Shown here one piece after another: positions 43,469-52,801 of a stretch of 64,000 nt of DNA. The notes below the pieces were generated by a model. That model was not told the origin of the DNA and did not search any database. It was given only the letters and a program-made list of their open reading frames with translations. The position numbers and the translations under genes were made by a program. Positions within the stretch are counted from its first letter, which is position 1. Every line of letters begins with the position of its first letter. Origin of the DNA: JAOPZW01 sp963807305 (lineage in GTDB: Bacteria; Actinomycetota; Thermoleophilia; Solirubrobacterales; Solirubrobacteraceae); assembly GCA_963807305.1 (NCBI GenBank), contig CAWEBN010000013.1, forward strand, positions 1-64,000. Reading direction: 5' to 3'.

Positions 43469-44809
43469 TCAAGCGGGCGCCTCGTGGCCACTGGGCCGAG
43501 GCAGCCACAAGGCATCGTCGTGGCGGTCGACGCGCTCGGTCAGGTAGCTGGCGGCCATGTGCTCGTAGCGCTCGGTGGTCTTTGAGTCGCGGTGCCCAAG
43601 TTGCTTCTGGACGAAGTACAGCGGCTCGCCTTGGATGAGCCAGTAGGTCGCGGCGGTGTGGCGCAGGTCGTGCAGGCGCACCGAGTTGCGCAGCCCCGCG
43701 TCCTCGAGCGTCTGCTTGTGCCACTCCTTGCTGATCACGTGACGCGTCAGCGGCTCGGGGCGCTCGGCGGCCAGCGCGCGGGCGACGAGGGACACCAGCT
43801 GCTGGCTGATGCCGTGACGCTCGGCGACCTGGCGCTGGGACAGCCCGCCGGCGATCAGGTCGGCGGCGATCGCCCCGCGGCGCGCGCGCGCCGCCGGGGT
43901 CATGGCGATCGCCTGCGGCGGGGCGGGGTGGTGGCGTACGAACACGCGCGAGTCGCCCTGCATCGGGAACTGCTCTGACAGCCGAGCGATGTGGTCAAGC
44001 AACACACTGATGACACGGCGGCTGACGGCGACCTGGCGGTAGTTCTTGCCCTTGGTGCGCGCGATGTCGCCACGTTGCCGGCCGCCACGCTTGGCCTTCG
44101 CGCCGCGGCGAGCCTGACGGCGTACGTAGATGAGCTGGCGGTCCTGGTCGACGTCATCGATCTCGACGGCGAGCGCCTCGCTGATGCGAAGCCCGCCGCC
44201 GATCAGAAGCTCGGCCAGAGGCCGGTACTCGATCGTGCAGGCCTCCAGATACACCGGGATCTCGGGCGGGCGCAGCCAGTCGGCCTCGAACAGATCCTCG
44301 GGCAGCGGATCGACCTTGCGCGCAGGGCTTCGCAGCAGCAGCTCGCGATCGTCGACCAGCCAGGTGAAGAACGACTGCAGCACGCGCAGCGCGTTGTTGA
44401 TCGTCTTCGGTGCGAACTCGTCCTCCTCGTCGAGCTCGGTCAGCCAGTCCTGCACGTCGGACTTGGCGATGGCGGTGACCTTCTCATCGCCGAAGTACGG
44501 GACCAACCGCAGCCTCCCGTGGCGCTCGTAGTCCTCGTAGGTGCCCGGCACGAGGTAGGGCCGCCGCGCGCGCAGGTACTCGGGCCACAGCGCCTTGAGC
44601 GTGCCGCGCGTCTGCTTGGGGGTGCTGGGCGCGGAGTCCTTGGCCTTCTTGTAGCGCGATGCCGCGCGCGCGGTGGTGAAGCCACGCTTGGTGGCGCCGT
44701 TGGCGAGCTTCGCGTAGTAGCGCTGCTGCTGCTCGTCGCCGCCTGAGCCGATCGCGTAGGGGTAGACGCCATCGGGCAGCGTCTGGTCGGTGACCGTCCG
44801 TCTTGCCAT
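43469..44809 (-). CDS. int: Tyrosine recombinase/integrase with inserted HTH
   Basis: 446 aa. Arm-binding domain at the start (RYYAKLANGATKRGF), core-binding domain around 90-170, catalytic domain with Arg in GLRISEALAVEIDDVD, then HDLRHTAATYWLIQG, LGHRDSKTTERYEHM with the nucleophile Tyr. Between the first Arg box and the HDLRH box sits an insert of about 60 residues that looks like a resolvase-type helix-turn-helix (GGLSQRQVAERHGISQQLVS). That is unusual. The gene points toward the tRNA-Leu att site, as expected for the element's own integrase. Confidence 0.93.
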   Translation of the reverse strand: MARRTVTDQTLPDGVYPYAIGSGGDEQQQRYYAKLANGATKRGFTTARAASRYKKAKDSAPSTPKQTRGTLKALWPEYLRARRPYLVPGTYEDYERHGRLRLVPYFGDEKVTAIAKSDVQDWLTELDEEDEFAPKTINNALRVLQSFFTWLVDDRELLLRSPARKVDPLPEDLFEADWLRPPEIPVYLEACTIEYRPLAELLIGGGLRISEALAVEIDDVDQDRQLIYVRRQARRGAKAKRGGRQRGDIARTKGKNYRQVAVSRRVISVLLDHIARLSEQFPMQGDSRVFVRHHPAPPQAIAMTPAARARRGAIAADLIAGGLSQRQVAERHGISQQLVSLVARALAAERPEPLTRHVISKEWHKQTLEDAGLRNSVRLHDLRHTAATYWLIQGEPLYFVQKQLGHRDSKTTERYEHMAASYLTERVDRHDDALWLPRPSGHEAPA

Positions 44810-44851
44810 TCGCCTTCCTCCTAGCGCCTCGAGCCGGAGCGGAGGGCGACA

Positions 44852-45070
44852 TTACTCCCGGTTGTGGTCGCCCAGTCTGGAGTCGCGGATGAGCGCCTCG
44901 ATGACCGCGCGCTCAAATCGCAGCGGGCCATCCGGGCCGCCCAGCCGCACGCAGGCGATTCGGCCGTCCTTGGCCGCGTCGTACAGCCAGGTCTTCGACA
45001 CTTTCAGGATGCGAAGCACCTCGGTGGGGCGCAGCAGCTCGGGCTCGTAGGTCGCGTCGATCACGGCCAT
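44852..45070 (-). CDS. Small HTH protein, excisionase-like
   Basis: 72 aa, ATG 45070 with GGAGG upstream: ELLRPTEVLRILKVSKTWLY, AAKDGRIACVRLGGPDGPLR. This is the AlpA/MerR-type winged helix found in excisionases of integrated elements. It lies 42 bp upstream of the integrase, so it is probably co-expressed. It could act as the recombination directionality factor. Confidence 0.75.
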   Translation of the reverse strand: MAVIDATYEPELLRPTEVLRILKVSKTWLYDAAKDGRIACVRLGGPDGPLRFERAVIEALIRDSRLGDHNRE

Positions 45071-45150
45071 GCGGACCATCCCTCCGATCGTTAGTGGCGA
45101 GCTTCGGAGGATACATACGATTTTCAAAGGTTGCAAACTACCGTTAGAGG

Positions 45151-45393
45151 CTATCCAGGGTTGTCGGGATCCCAGAGACCGCCCGAGGGCGCCGGCTCGG
45201 CGGTCGTGCGGCGCGCCTGCATTGCCCGATCGAAATCGTCGCGGCGGATACGCCACTCCTTGCCCAGCTTGTAGGCCGGCAGCTCGCCGCGCAGGATCCA
45301 GTCACGGATCGTCTTCTCCTTGAGCTTCAGCCGCGCGGCGACCTCTTCGACCTTCAGGTACTCGGGCTCGTCTGCGGCTGGCGTCGGCGTCAT
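45151..45393 (-). CDS. Excisionase-family DNA-binding protein
   Basis: 80 aa: YLKVEEVAARLKLKEKTIRD, WILRGELPAYKLGKEWRIRR, DDFDRAMQARR; the clear helix_turn_helix_17 (excisionase) pattern. It is a second directionality or regulatory factor next to the first. ATG 45393 is preceded by AAGAGA. Two such genes beside the integrase are common in actinobacterial integrative elements. Confidence 0.8.
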   Translation of the reverse strand: MTPTPAADEPEYLKVEEVAARLKLKEKTIRDWILRGELPAYKLGKEWRIRRDDFDRAMQARRTTAEPAPSGGLWDPDNPG

Positions 45394-45544
45394 CGTGGTC
45401 TCTTGTGTCAGAGGGTTGACGCTACACCAACTGTCCGTGTGCACCCGTGTGTGGGCGTTGGCGACCGCCTGGTTTCGTTCGCAACGAGCGGGTTCTACGG
45501 CGAGGTGTGTCGCGTGAGGTGCCTGGGTGCGATAGGACCGCTGC

Positions 45545-45991
45545 GTGAGTGACTTGACGGACCACCGGGCCGGGACGCCGGCCGAGGGCGCGAAGAAACA
45601 CGCGTGGACGTCGGTCAACGAAGCCCGGGCATCGTGGAGCGGCGCGATGCGCGCCCATGAGCAGGCCCCGCCCGACCCAGGCTTCCGCGATCGACTTCGC
45701 TCGCTCGCTGCGGCTGCCGCTGCGATGCGCGACGCCCACGGCCGAGCGCTCCAGGCAGGGCTGGCGTGGCGGCCCGTCGCTGACTCCGACCGGGCCCGTC
45801 CGCCCTACGAGCTGCGACCCGGGACCGGCCGCCGCGGCCCAGCCGAACTCTGGGCGCGCTTCGACGCAGCCGTACAACAGCTCAACCAGGCCGGCGCGGG
45901 CGAGAACCTGGCGGACGTCGTCGACGCCTACGCCGCAGTAGCCCACGCCGCCTCGCAGTTGGCCGACGCGCTACTGGCTGCAGGCGAGTAA
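45545..45991 (+). CDS. Hypothetical island protein
   Basis: 148 aa from GTG 45545. Helical and Ala-rich (RDRLRSLAAAAAAMRDAHGR, LWARFDAAVQQLNQAG, VVDAYAAVAHAASQLADALL), with an aromatic middle stretch (GLAWRPVADSDRARPPYELR). No known domain. Divergent from the excisionase gene, so it may belong to the mobile element's own functions. Confidence 0.6.
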   Translation: MSDLTDHRAGTPAEGAKKHAWTSVNEARASWSGAMRAHEQAPPDPGFRDRLRSLAAAAAAMRDAHGRALQAGLAWRPVADSDRARPPYELRPGTGRRGPAELWARFDAAVQQLNQAGAGENLADVVDAYAAVAHAASQLADALLAAGE

Positions 45992-46121
45992 CGCGACCTG
46001 CACTCACCTCGGGCAACGGCTGGCCCAGCGACTGGTAGCCGCCGAGAGTGCCGCAGGCACGCGGAAGCGGGAGTGGCCGACCGCCAAGCTTTCGCGGTTG
46101 GTCTGAGGTGTCGCTGGCAGC

Positions 46122-46628
46122 TCACGGTGAGCCGGGGCGGCGACGACGGGGTGCGGCCGAGCGGGGCGGAATGGAGCGCATGTGGTCGCGCACCGGCTCG
46201 AGCAGCCCGGCGAGCTTCTTGACGTCGGCGGCTGAGAGCGGGTCGAAGAGCATCTGGCTGACGACCTCGATGTGGCCGGGGAATACCTGCGCGAGCCGCG
46301 CGCGGCCCGCGTCAGTGATCGTGACGGTGACGCCGCGCTCGTCGTCCTGGGACCGAGCGCGCGTGACCAGTCCCGCCTTCTCCAACAGGCCTGCCTGGTA
46401 GGTGAGGCCGCTGCGGCTGTAGACCACGCCGTCGGCCAGGTCCGTCATGCGGTGGCTGCCCGTGGGCTCATCGCCGAGACGCGCCAGAAGCTGGAACTGC
46501 ACGTAGCTGAGGTCGCCGGCGTCTCGCAGTTGCTGCTCGATTGCGTGGCGCAGCAGGCTGGACACCTCGATCAGCGCGAAGTAGGCGCCCAGCTGGGCGG
46601 CGTCGAGCGAACGCGGTGCGTCGTACAT
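46122..46628 (-). CDS. MarR-family regulator
   Basis: 168 aa: LSYVQFQLLARLGDEPTGSH, RMTDLADGVVYSRSGLTYQA, GLLEKAGLVTRARSQDDERG, followed by VTVTITDAGRARL. Winged helix and wing are complete. It is divergent from an alcohol dehydrogenase-type gene, and two perfect 16-bp palindromes lie between them, so it most likely represses that gene and itself until an electrophile or phenolic ligand binds. Confidence 0.9.
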   Translation of the reverse strand: MYDAPRSLDAAQLGAYFALIEVSSLLRHAIEQQLRDAGDLSYVQFQLLARLGDEPTGSHRMTDLADGVVYSRSGLTYQAGLLEKAGLVTRARSQDDERGVTVTITDAGRARLAQVFPGHIEVVSQMLFDPLSAADVKKLAGLLEPVRDHMRSIPPRSAAPRRRRPGSP

Positions 46629-46643
46629 CGCCCGATCCTACTT

Positions 46644-46700
46644 GCTTCGAATTCGAAGCGGTGATACGGTGACCGCAGAGAGCTGCTTCGAATTCGAAGC
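46644..46700. promoter_or_regulatory. Twin MarR operators
   Basis: GCTTCGAATTCGAAGC occurs twice, at 46644-46659 and 46685-46700. Both are perfect palindromes and their centres are 41 bp apart, about four helical turns, so two dimers would sit on the same face of the DNA. Confidence 0.85.
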
Positions 46701-46739
46701 ACGGGGCTCGAGACAACTCCATCAAGAACGAGGTTTCCC

Positions 46740-47684
46740 ATGAAGGCAGTGCGGTTCCACGAGTACGGCGACCCGAGCGTCCTGCGCTACGAGGACGTCG
46801 AGCAGCCCGTCCCCGGCCCCGGCGAGGTGCGGCTGCGGGTCGCCGCTTCGGCGTTCAACCCCGTCGACGACGGCATCCGCGGCGGCTACCTGCAGGGCCC
46901 GTTCCCGGTGACGCTGCCCCACACCCCCGGCATCGAGGTTTCCGGCACGGTCGACGCCGTCGGCGACGGCGTCACGAACGTCGCGGTCGGCGACGAGGTC
47001 ATCGGCTTTCTGCCGATGGTGGCCGACGGCGCGGCCGCGGAGTACGCCATCGCCCCGGCCGAGATCCTGGCGCCCGCGCCCACCAGCATCCCGCTCCCGG
47101 ACGCCGCCGCGCTACCGATGGTCGGCCTCACCGCGTGGCAGGCGCTCTTCGACGACGCCGGGCTGACCACCGGACAGCGCGTGCTGATCAACGGCGCGGG
47201 CGGCGCCGTCGGCGGCTACGCGGTGCAGCTGGCCAAGCGGGCCGGAGCGCACGTGATCGCCACGGCCAGCCCGCGCAGCAGCGAGCGCGTCCGGTCCGCG
47301 GGCGCCGACGAGGTCATCGACCACACCACGAACTCGGTGACCGACGCGGTGACCGAGCCGGTCGACGTGCTGCTCAACCTCGCGCCCATCGCCCCTGAGG
47401 AGCTGGTCGCGCTGGGCGCGCTGGTCGGCCACGGCGGCGTGGTCGTCAACACGGTGCCGACGATCCCGGCGCCCGCCGACGAGGAACGCGGCGTGCGCGC
47501 CGTCGGCGTCTTCGTCCGCAGCGACGCCCACCAGCTGGCGCACCTGGTGGCGCTGGTCGACCGCGGTGAGCTGCACGTCGACGTCGCTGAGCGCGTGCCG
47601 CTCGCCGAGCTGCCGGCGGTCCACGCCAAGGCGGCCGCGGGCGCGCTGTCCGGCAAGGTCATCGTGCTCCCGGCCAGCGCCTGA
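46740..47684 (+). CDS. NADP-dependent quinone/enone oxidoreductase (MDR family)
   Basis: 314 aa of the medium-chain family without zinc: MKAVRFHEYGDPSVLRYEDV, the catalytic-domain VAASAFNPVDDGIRGGYLQG, the nucleotide motif GQRVLINGAGGAVGGYAVQL (GxGGxGG), and the C-terminal LAELPAVHAKAAAGALSGKV. Such enzymes reduce quinones or alpha,beta-unsaturated carbonyls. Control by the divergent MarR gene through twin operators suggests a detoxification role. Confidence 0.92.
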   Translation: MKAVRFHEYGDPSVLRYEDVEQPVPGPGEVRLRVAASAFNPVDDGIRGGYLQGPFPVTLPHTPGIEVSGTVDAVGDGVTNVAVGDEVIGFLPMVADGAAAEYAIAPAEILAPAPTSIPLPDAAALPMVGLTAWQALFDDAGLTTGQRVLINGAGGAVGGYAVQLAKRAGAHVIATASPRSSERVRSAGADEVIDHTTNSVTDAVTEPVDVLLNLAPIAPEELVALGALVGHGGVVVNTVPTIPAPADEERGVRAVGVFVRSDAHQLAHLVALVDRGELHVDVAERVPLAELPAVHAKAAAGALSGKVIVLPASA

Positions 47685-47728
47685 CCCGCCCGACCATCAA
47701 CAACGAACCATGTCCTTCACCTTGGATG

Positions 47729-47751
47729 CCCGAGAGCAGGACGCTCTCGGG
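47729..47751 (+). terminator. Hairpin after the oxidoreductase gene
   Basis: CCCGAGAGC-aggac-GCTCTCGGG, a perfect 9-bp stem 45 bases after the stop. Confidence 0.6.
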
Positions 47752-47793
47752 CCCAGGTTCTGCGCGGAGCGACGCGGTTGCGAAGATGCGCCA

Positions 47794-48450
47794 ATGGGCT
47801 CCCCGCAGTCGCTGAGCGAAAGCGACCGACGGATCGTCGCGGCGTGGGCAGCGTCCTGCGCAGAACGCGTGCTGGCGTTGTTCGAGGCGCAAGCACCGGG
47901 CGATCGGCGCCCCCGGGACGCCATCGCCCGGACACGAGCCTTCGCTCGTGGCGAGCTTGGCGTCGCCGACGCGATCCGCCGGCGGTTCGTCGCTGGCGGC
48001 GCCGCTAGTGACGTGAGGGCTCCCGCAGCAGCGGCCGCCGCCCGAGCCGCAGGGCAGGCCACGGCTGTTGCCCATATGGGAGCACACGCCTTGGGCGCCG
48101 CCGCCTATGCCGCCAAGGCCGCTGGTCTAGCGGCCCCCGACCGACAAGTCGCTGTCGGTCAGGAGATCCGACAAGTCGCTGTCGGTCAGGAGATCCGCTG
48201 GCAGCTCGGCCACATGTCCCCTCCCGTAAGGGCAGCCCTGCGACAACTTCCGCCCGTCGCCAGGAATTCATCCGGTCCCCTCGGGCCCGGGCTGCTCGCG
48301 TCAGGGCTCCTGGGCACCATCATCCATGACCTGCAGGCCGGGCTGGCGGAGCCGGAAATGCTCTCCTGCCTGGCGCCGACGGTGATGTCTGACCTGGGCA
48401 TCGATCAGCGCGCGGTCGCACGCCGGGCACGCCCAGCCGATCGCACATGA
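47794..48450 (+). CDS. Putative immunity-type helical protein
   Basis: 218 aa from ATG 47794. The N-terminal part (LSESDRRIVAAWAASCAERV, LALFEAQAPGDRRPRDAIAR, TRAFARGELG) resembles a family often annotated as putative immunity proteins. ATG 47710 is also possible but lies before the terminator hairpin. A 27-bp exact tandem duplication near 48140-48195 doubles QVAVGQEIR. No toxin gene is nearby, so the immunity label is only a family name. Confidence 0.55.
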   Translation: MGSPQSLSESDRRIVAAWAASCAERVLALFEAQAPGDRRPRDAIARTRAFARGELGVADAIRRRFVAGGAASDVRAPAAAAAARAAGQATAVAHMGAHALGAAAYAAKAAGLAAPDRQVAVGQEIRQVAVGQEIRWQLGHMSPPVRAALRQLPPVARNSSGPLGPGLLASGLLGTIIHDLQAGLAEPEMLSCLAPTVMSDLGIDQRAVARRARPADRT

Positions 48451-48808
48451 CGCCGGAAGCGGCCGACGCAGCCAAAGCCGAGACATGGGACGCCACTGGT
48501 GCCGCATGCCCGCTTGAGGCGGACCCCGAACCGCGCGACTGCGGGGAGTGACACGCTGCCAAGTGCCGGCAGCGAGTGCCCAGTTCACGCGAATGCGAGA
48601 GCGACGCTGCGCGAGCTCGGTCGTGTGGGGACCTCGTATCTCGCCGACGTTGTGACTATGCGCCGCGTCCGCGCGCGACGCTTCGACTGCTCGTCCGGAG
48701 CGAGCGCCCGACCCTGAAACACGACGACGTTCGCTTGAACCGTCGATGGCGATCTGACCGACGACGAGCTCGGACGGCCAGCGCTTGGCGCGGCCGGTGA
48801 CGCACTTC
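48451..48808. other. Spacer without recognised genes
   Basis: Short unrelated frames on both strands; no supported gene or RNA. Confidence 0.4.
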
Positions 48809-48838
48809 GCCTGATAGGCGCGGCAGCGCCTATCAGGC
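48809..48838 (-). terminator. Strong terminator of the transport operon
   Basis: A 13-bp perfect stem, GCCTGATAGGCGC and its complement, with a 4-nt loop, directly after the stop of the minus-strand binding protein gene. Confidence 0.8.
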
Positions 48839-50132
48839 TTAGCGCGGCGGGAGCTTGTCCTTGGAGACCGCGTCCTCGAGGTCGTCCGCGAACGAGTCCG
48901 CGCTCCGCGTCCGGACGTAGGTGAACACGGCGTCGTAGAAGCCCTCCTGGAACTCCGGGCTCATCGCCTCGCCGTGGGTGATCGACAGCAGGACCGGCGA
49001 CGCCCACAAGGCCTTCGAGGACGATCGCTGGTAGTCCGTCAGCGAGGCGACGTGAACATCGCGGAGGACCGGGACGGACCCCTTCGCCTTGTGGAACGCG
49101 AGCTGCGTGTCGGGCTGGCTGATGCCGCCCAGGAACGCGAGCGCGTTCTTGGCGTTGTGCGCCTTGGTCGCGGCGACGAAGACGTCGACGACGGCGAGGA
49201 AGCTTCCGTCGGTGCCGGGGAAGGCCGTCGCCCCGAAGTCCTCACCCTCGTGCGCGCCGGCGCTGACGAGCTCGCCGAAGGCGGAGTCGTTCATCGATTC
49301 GAAGGCGCAGCCGCCCGAGGCGAGCTTCTTCGTGGCCTGGTCCCAGGTGAGCTGGCTCGCCTTCGGGTCGGCGTAGCCGAGCATGGCGCCGAAGGCCTTC
49401 AGGGCCGCCTGCACCCGGCCGCTGCGCCAGTCGAGCTTGTCGTCGACCATGTCCGCCCAGCCGCGCGTCCCGATGGAGCTCAGCAGCGTGTTCTCGAACA
49501 GCTCGACCGTGGTGAAGCGGTCCTTGGCGCCGAGGCACAGGGGCGTCGCGCCGGAGGCCTTGACCTTCTTGAGGTCGGCGAGGAACGCGGCGAGGGTGTA
49601 GCCACTCGACGGAGGACTGACCCCGGCCTCGTCGAGCAGCTTCTGGTTGAACCACAGGACGTTGCTGCGATGGGCGCCGGTCGGGACCCCGTACGGCCGG
49701 CCGTCGTGCATCACCGACCGCAGGATCGTGGGGTTCATCCGCGTGCGCAGATCGCCGCTGTCGAAGACCGACGCGACGCTGCGCACCACGCCGCGGCTCG
49801 CGTAGCCCTGAACCGACTTGCCGTTGAACGTCTGCCAGACGTCGGGCGGGTTGCCGGCCTGCAGGCGCTTGGCGAGCGCGACGATCGCGTTCGAGCCGGC
49901 GCCGCCGGCGACCGCGGCGTTGACGGCCTCGACGCCCGGGTTCGACGCGCGGAACGCAGCGAAGAGGACGTCCAGGGCCGCCGCCTCGGACCCGGACGTC
50001 CACCACGACACGACCTCGAGCTGTTTCGTGCTCGTCGTGGCGCTCGTCGGCGCGTCGCTGCCGCATGCTCCCGACGCCACTGCGAGCAGCCGCGCAGGCC
50101 GCGGCCGCGGCCAGGCGGCGCCGGACGGTCAC
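48839..50132 (-). pseudogene. Sugar ABC substrate-binding lipoprotein, one frameshift at the signal peptide
   Basis: About 430 aa: QLEVVSWWTSGSEAAALDVL, LAKRLQAGNPPDVWQTFNGK, GVPTGAHRSNVLWFNQKLLD, GGCAFESMNDSAFGELVSAG; the family-1 (maltose/glycerol-type) extracellular binding protein. The coding start at GTG 50132 (TVRRRLAAAAACAA) overlaps the permease stop (GTGA), but the frame slips near 50091, before LLAVASGACGSDAP, where the lipobox Cys sits. One base removed would rejoin them. No ABC permease or ATPase follows; the neighbour is an MFS permease. Confidence 0.8.
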
Positions 50133-51523
50133 GTCGCGCCTCCGGCGGGCCGGGCAGGGAGGACGGGACGTGGCGACGGACGGGGGTTGCGGACGGGCTC
50201 CCCGCCGATCACGCTCGGCTTGGCCCTGAGGTCGTACAGCGCGTACAGCCCGACGACGGCGAAGCACCCGGCGGGGACGATGAACGAGAAGGCCGCGCTG
50301 GTCGCGTCCACGAGCTTGCCCTGAATCAGCGGCATGATCGCGCCGCCGACGATCGCCATCACGAGGCCGGCCGCCCCGAACTTCGTCGCCGGCCCGAGGC
50401 CCGTCAGGGCGACCCCGTAGATCGTCGGGAACATCAGCGACAGGCAGAACGACAGCGAGACGACGGCGATCACGCCGGCCATGTTCGGGCTCGACATCGC
50501 GAACAGGCACAGCCCTACGGCGAGGAAGGCGAGCACCGCAAGGACGCGGGTCGGGCGGATGTAGCCAATCACCCAGGTCATGAGAAAGCGCGAGAACAGG
50601 AAGACCAGGAGGCTGGCCTGCAGGTAGGCGCCGCCCTTCTCGAGGCTGCCGCCCAGCGCCTGCTCCACGTAGACGATCAGGAACGTCCACGTGCACACCT
50701 GCGCCGCCACGTTGGAGAACTGGGCGACCACCCCGAAGCGGTAGCGCTTGTTGCGCCACAACACTCCGAACAGCGCGCGCGTCCCGCCCTCGTGCGGGCC
50801 GGCGTCGGGAAACTCCTCGACGATCTGCGGTGCCTTCTGGCTGGCGATCGCGAAGCCGATGATGGCGAGCAGGAAGGCGAGACCGATGTAGGGGCCCATC
50901 ACCGCGCCCAACTCGCCCGCGCGGACCGTGTGCAGCTGCTCCGGGGTCAGAGAGCCGATGTCGACCGGGTCGGCGAGCCTGGGCAGGATCAGCGTCGAGG
51001 CGAGCAGCACCCCGATGTTCGTGCCCACCGGATTGAAGGCCTGGGCGAGGTTCAGGCGCCGCGTCGCCGTGGCCTCCGAGCCGAGCGACATGACGTACGG
51101 GTTGGCGGAGGTCTCGAGAATCGAGCATCCCGCCGCCATCGCGAACAGGGCCACGAGGAACGCCTCGTAGGTCATGATCTTGCTCGCCGGGTAGAACAGG
51201 AAAGCGCCGAGGGACGCCAGCGCGAGGCCGGTGAGGATGCCCGTCTTGTACCCGAAGCGCTGGTTGATGAAGGACGCCGGCAGCGCGAGCAGAAAGTAGG
51301 CGCCGAAGTACGCGAGCTGCACGAGCGACGCCTGGAACGTGCTCATGTCGAAGATGCGCTTGAAGCCCGCGACCATCGGGGTCGTCAGGTCCTGCGCGAT
51401 CCCCCACGCGGTGAAGCACGCGATCAGCGCGATGAACAGCACCAGCATGCCCTTGCCGAGCAGCGGCTGACTCTGTGCTTGCTCCGTCTCCCCAGCGACG
51501 GATTCGTGGGCGGTGGTACTCAC
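50129..51523 (-). CDS. FucP-type sugar:proton symporter (MFS)
   Basis: 464 aa, twelve helices: LVLFIALIACFTAWGIAQDL at the start, QASLVQLAYFGAYFLLALPA, AGCSILETSANPYVMSLG (the fucose permease signature), NLAQAFNPVGTNIGVLLAST, and FPTIYGVALTGLGPATKFGA. FucP homologues import L-fucose or related sugars with a proton. It overlaps the binding protein gene by GTGA, an odd pairing for a symporter. Substrate may differ from fucose. Confidence 0.9.
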   Translation of the reverse strand: MSTTAHESVAGETEQAQSQPLLGKGMLVLFIALIACFTAWGIAQDLTTPMVAGFKRIFDMSTFQASLVQLAYFGAYFLLALPASFINQRFGYKTGILTGLALASLGAFLFYPASKIMTYEAFLVALFAMAAGCSILETSANPYVMSLGSEATATRRLNLAQAFNPVGTNIGVLLASTLILPRLADPVDIGSLTPEQLHTVRAGELGAVMGPYIGLAFLLAIIGFAIASQKAPQIVEEFPDAGPHEGGTRALFGVLWRNKRYRFGVVAQFSNVAAQVCTWTFLIVYVEQALGGSLEKGGAYLQASLLVFLFSRFLMTWVIGYIRPTRVLAVLAFLAVGLCLFAMSSPNMAGVIAVVSLSFCLSLMFPTIYGVALTGLGPATKFGAAGLVMAIVGGAIMPLIQGKLVDATSAAFSFIVPAGCFAVVGLYALYDLRAKPSVIGGEPVRNPRPSPRPVLPARPAGGAT

Positions 51524-51820
51524 AGGCCCTCTCGTGGCAGATGCTACATGCCTGCCCTACCGCGGTCGCGCCGAGATGCGGGCGTCCGATCGAATCGCGG
51601 GTCGTGCTCGTGGAGCGTAGGCCGGTTGCGGCTCCGAGGGTCACGCTGCTTATTGAGCCGGTCAACAATGTCCTCACGGCCTAGCTCCCAACTGCCTGTG
51701 GTCAAATGCTGGCTTGTGATGCATGACAGCGTGACGCTCCGCCTGTGCGTCTCGTGTGCCCAGGCCTCGGGCGTCCGTTGTACGCAGGGCCGCGGCCAAG
51801 AGCGACGTTGGTCGTCGAGC
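51524..51820. other. Spacer upstream of the permease operon
   Basis: Holds the leader and promoter region of the minus-strand transport operon; no gene is supported and no clear operator was recognised. Confidence 0.4.
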
Positions 51821-52003
51821 TCACTGCAGTGCGGGCTGGGTCGCCGTCGGCGTCGGGGTCGACGCTACGACGTCGTTGCTGTCGGGCGACTCCGCCGGGA
51901 GATGGGAGGGATCAACTCCGCGGGGGGTGATGAGGATCATGCCAGCGACCACGAGGACCGTCACGATCACGCCGACCAGTCCGATCACGACATCGAGCGA
52001 CAT
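51821..52003 (-). CDS. 60-aa single-helix membrane protein
   Basis: MSLDVVIGLVGVIVTVLVVA is a hydrophobic helix; the tail is polar and ends TPTPTATQPALQ. ATG overlaps the stop of the upstream small gene (TGATG), so both are translated together. Function unknown. Confidence 0.6.
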   Translation of the reverse strand: MSLDVVIGLVGVIVTVLVVAGMILITPRGVDPSHLPAESPDSNDVVASTPTPTATQPALQ

Positions 52004-52194
52004 CAGCGGTCCCGTCCCATCGCGACCATCCAAAACGCTCCGGCGGCGAGGAGTGATGGCACCCAGAGGCCGACGAAAACGCCTTGCTGGCGATGGTCGG
52101 TGAACCAAAGGGTGATGGACAGGACGAACGACGCGGAGGCGGCGACGAGGAAGAGGGTCGCCCCGAGGCGATGGCGGTCGATCTCGCGGTGCAT
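52003..52194 (-). CDS. 63-aa two-helix membrane protein
   Basis: MHREIDRHRLGATLFLVAAS, then FVLSITLWFTDHRQQGVFVG and LWVPSLLAAGAFWMVAMGRD: two membrane helices with a polar loop. Coupled to the following 60-aa gene. An AGGAG-like site (AAGGAGTCCCTCC) precedes the start. Function unknown. Confidence 0.65.
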   Translation of the reverse strand: MHREIDRHRLGATLFLVAASASFVLSITLWFTDHRQQGVFVGLWVPSLLAAGAFWMVAMGRDR

Positions 52195-52801
52195 GGAGGG
52201 ACTCCTTCGATGGGACCGCTTGGATTACGCTCGCCGGTCGCGCAGAGATCTCCGCGAGCGCAGCCCTCAACGGCGCAGCGTGGCTTACGCGCGCCACCGA
52301 GCACGAGCGGCCCGAGCGGCGCGGTCAGCGGGAGTGGTGCCATACGGAAGCGGACGTTCTCCTCGGAGCTGCGCTCATCCAAGTCGCCAGCGGGAGCGCC
52401 GGCGCGGCCTCCGCCTTACCCCGGGGGCCGGCGCAGCCGCTCGCATGCCCGTGGACGCCTGGATCTCGTCGATGCCGGGCGTCTCGCGAGCCCCAACGGC
52501 GCGCCCGCCTTCACGCGCGTTGTGGGCGCCAACACGGCGGGCGCGGCGCCTCGATGCTCGTCCCGGGCGACCATCCGGGGGGCACCCTGCCGACACTCCT
52601 GGTGATCCCTTTGCGGTAGCCGTCCAGCTCGCCCAGAGCGGGCGCTCGCCGCTCCGGTACGCCTCGCGCCTGAGGGTTGCGTGGATCGTGTCGATTGGCG
52701 GGGCACGGTGCTCACGACAGCTCGCGATCCAGCCCTCCGGCCAGGCTGTCATCGCCGATGACCAGTGCTTTGGGACGCGCACCCGGTTCCTGCCGGCTTC
52801 G
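52195..52801. other. Spacer without recognised genes
   Basis: About 600 bp with open frames on both strands but no family-like sequence; may hold debris of island genes. Confidence 0.4.
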
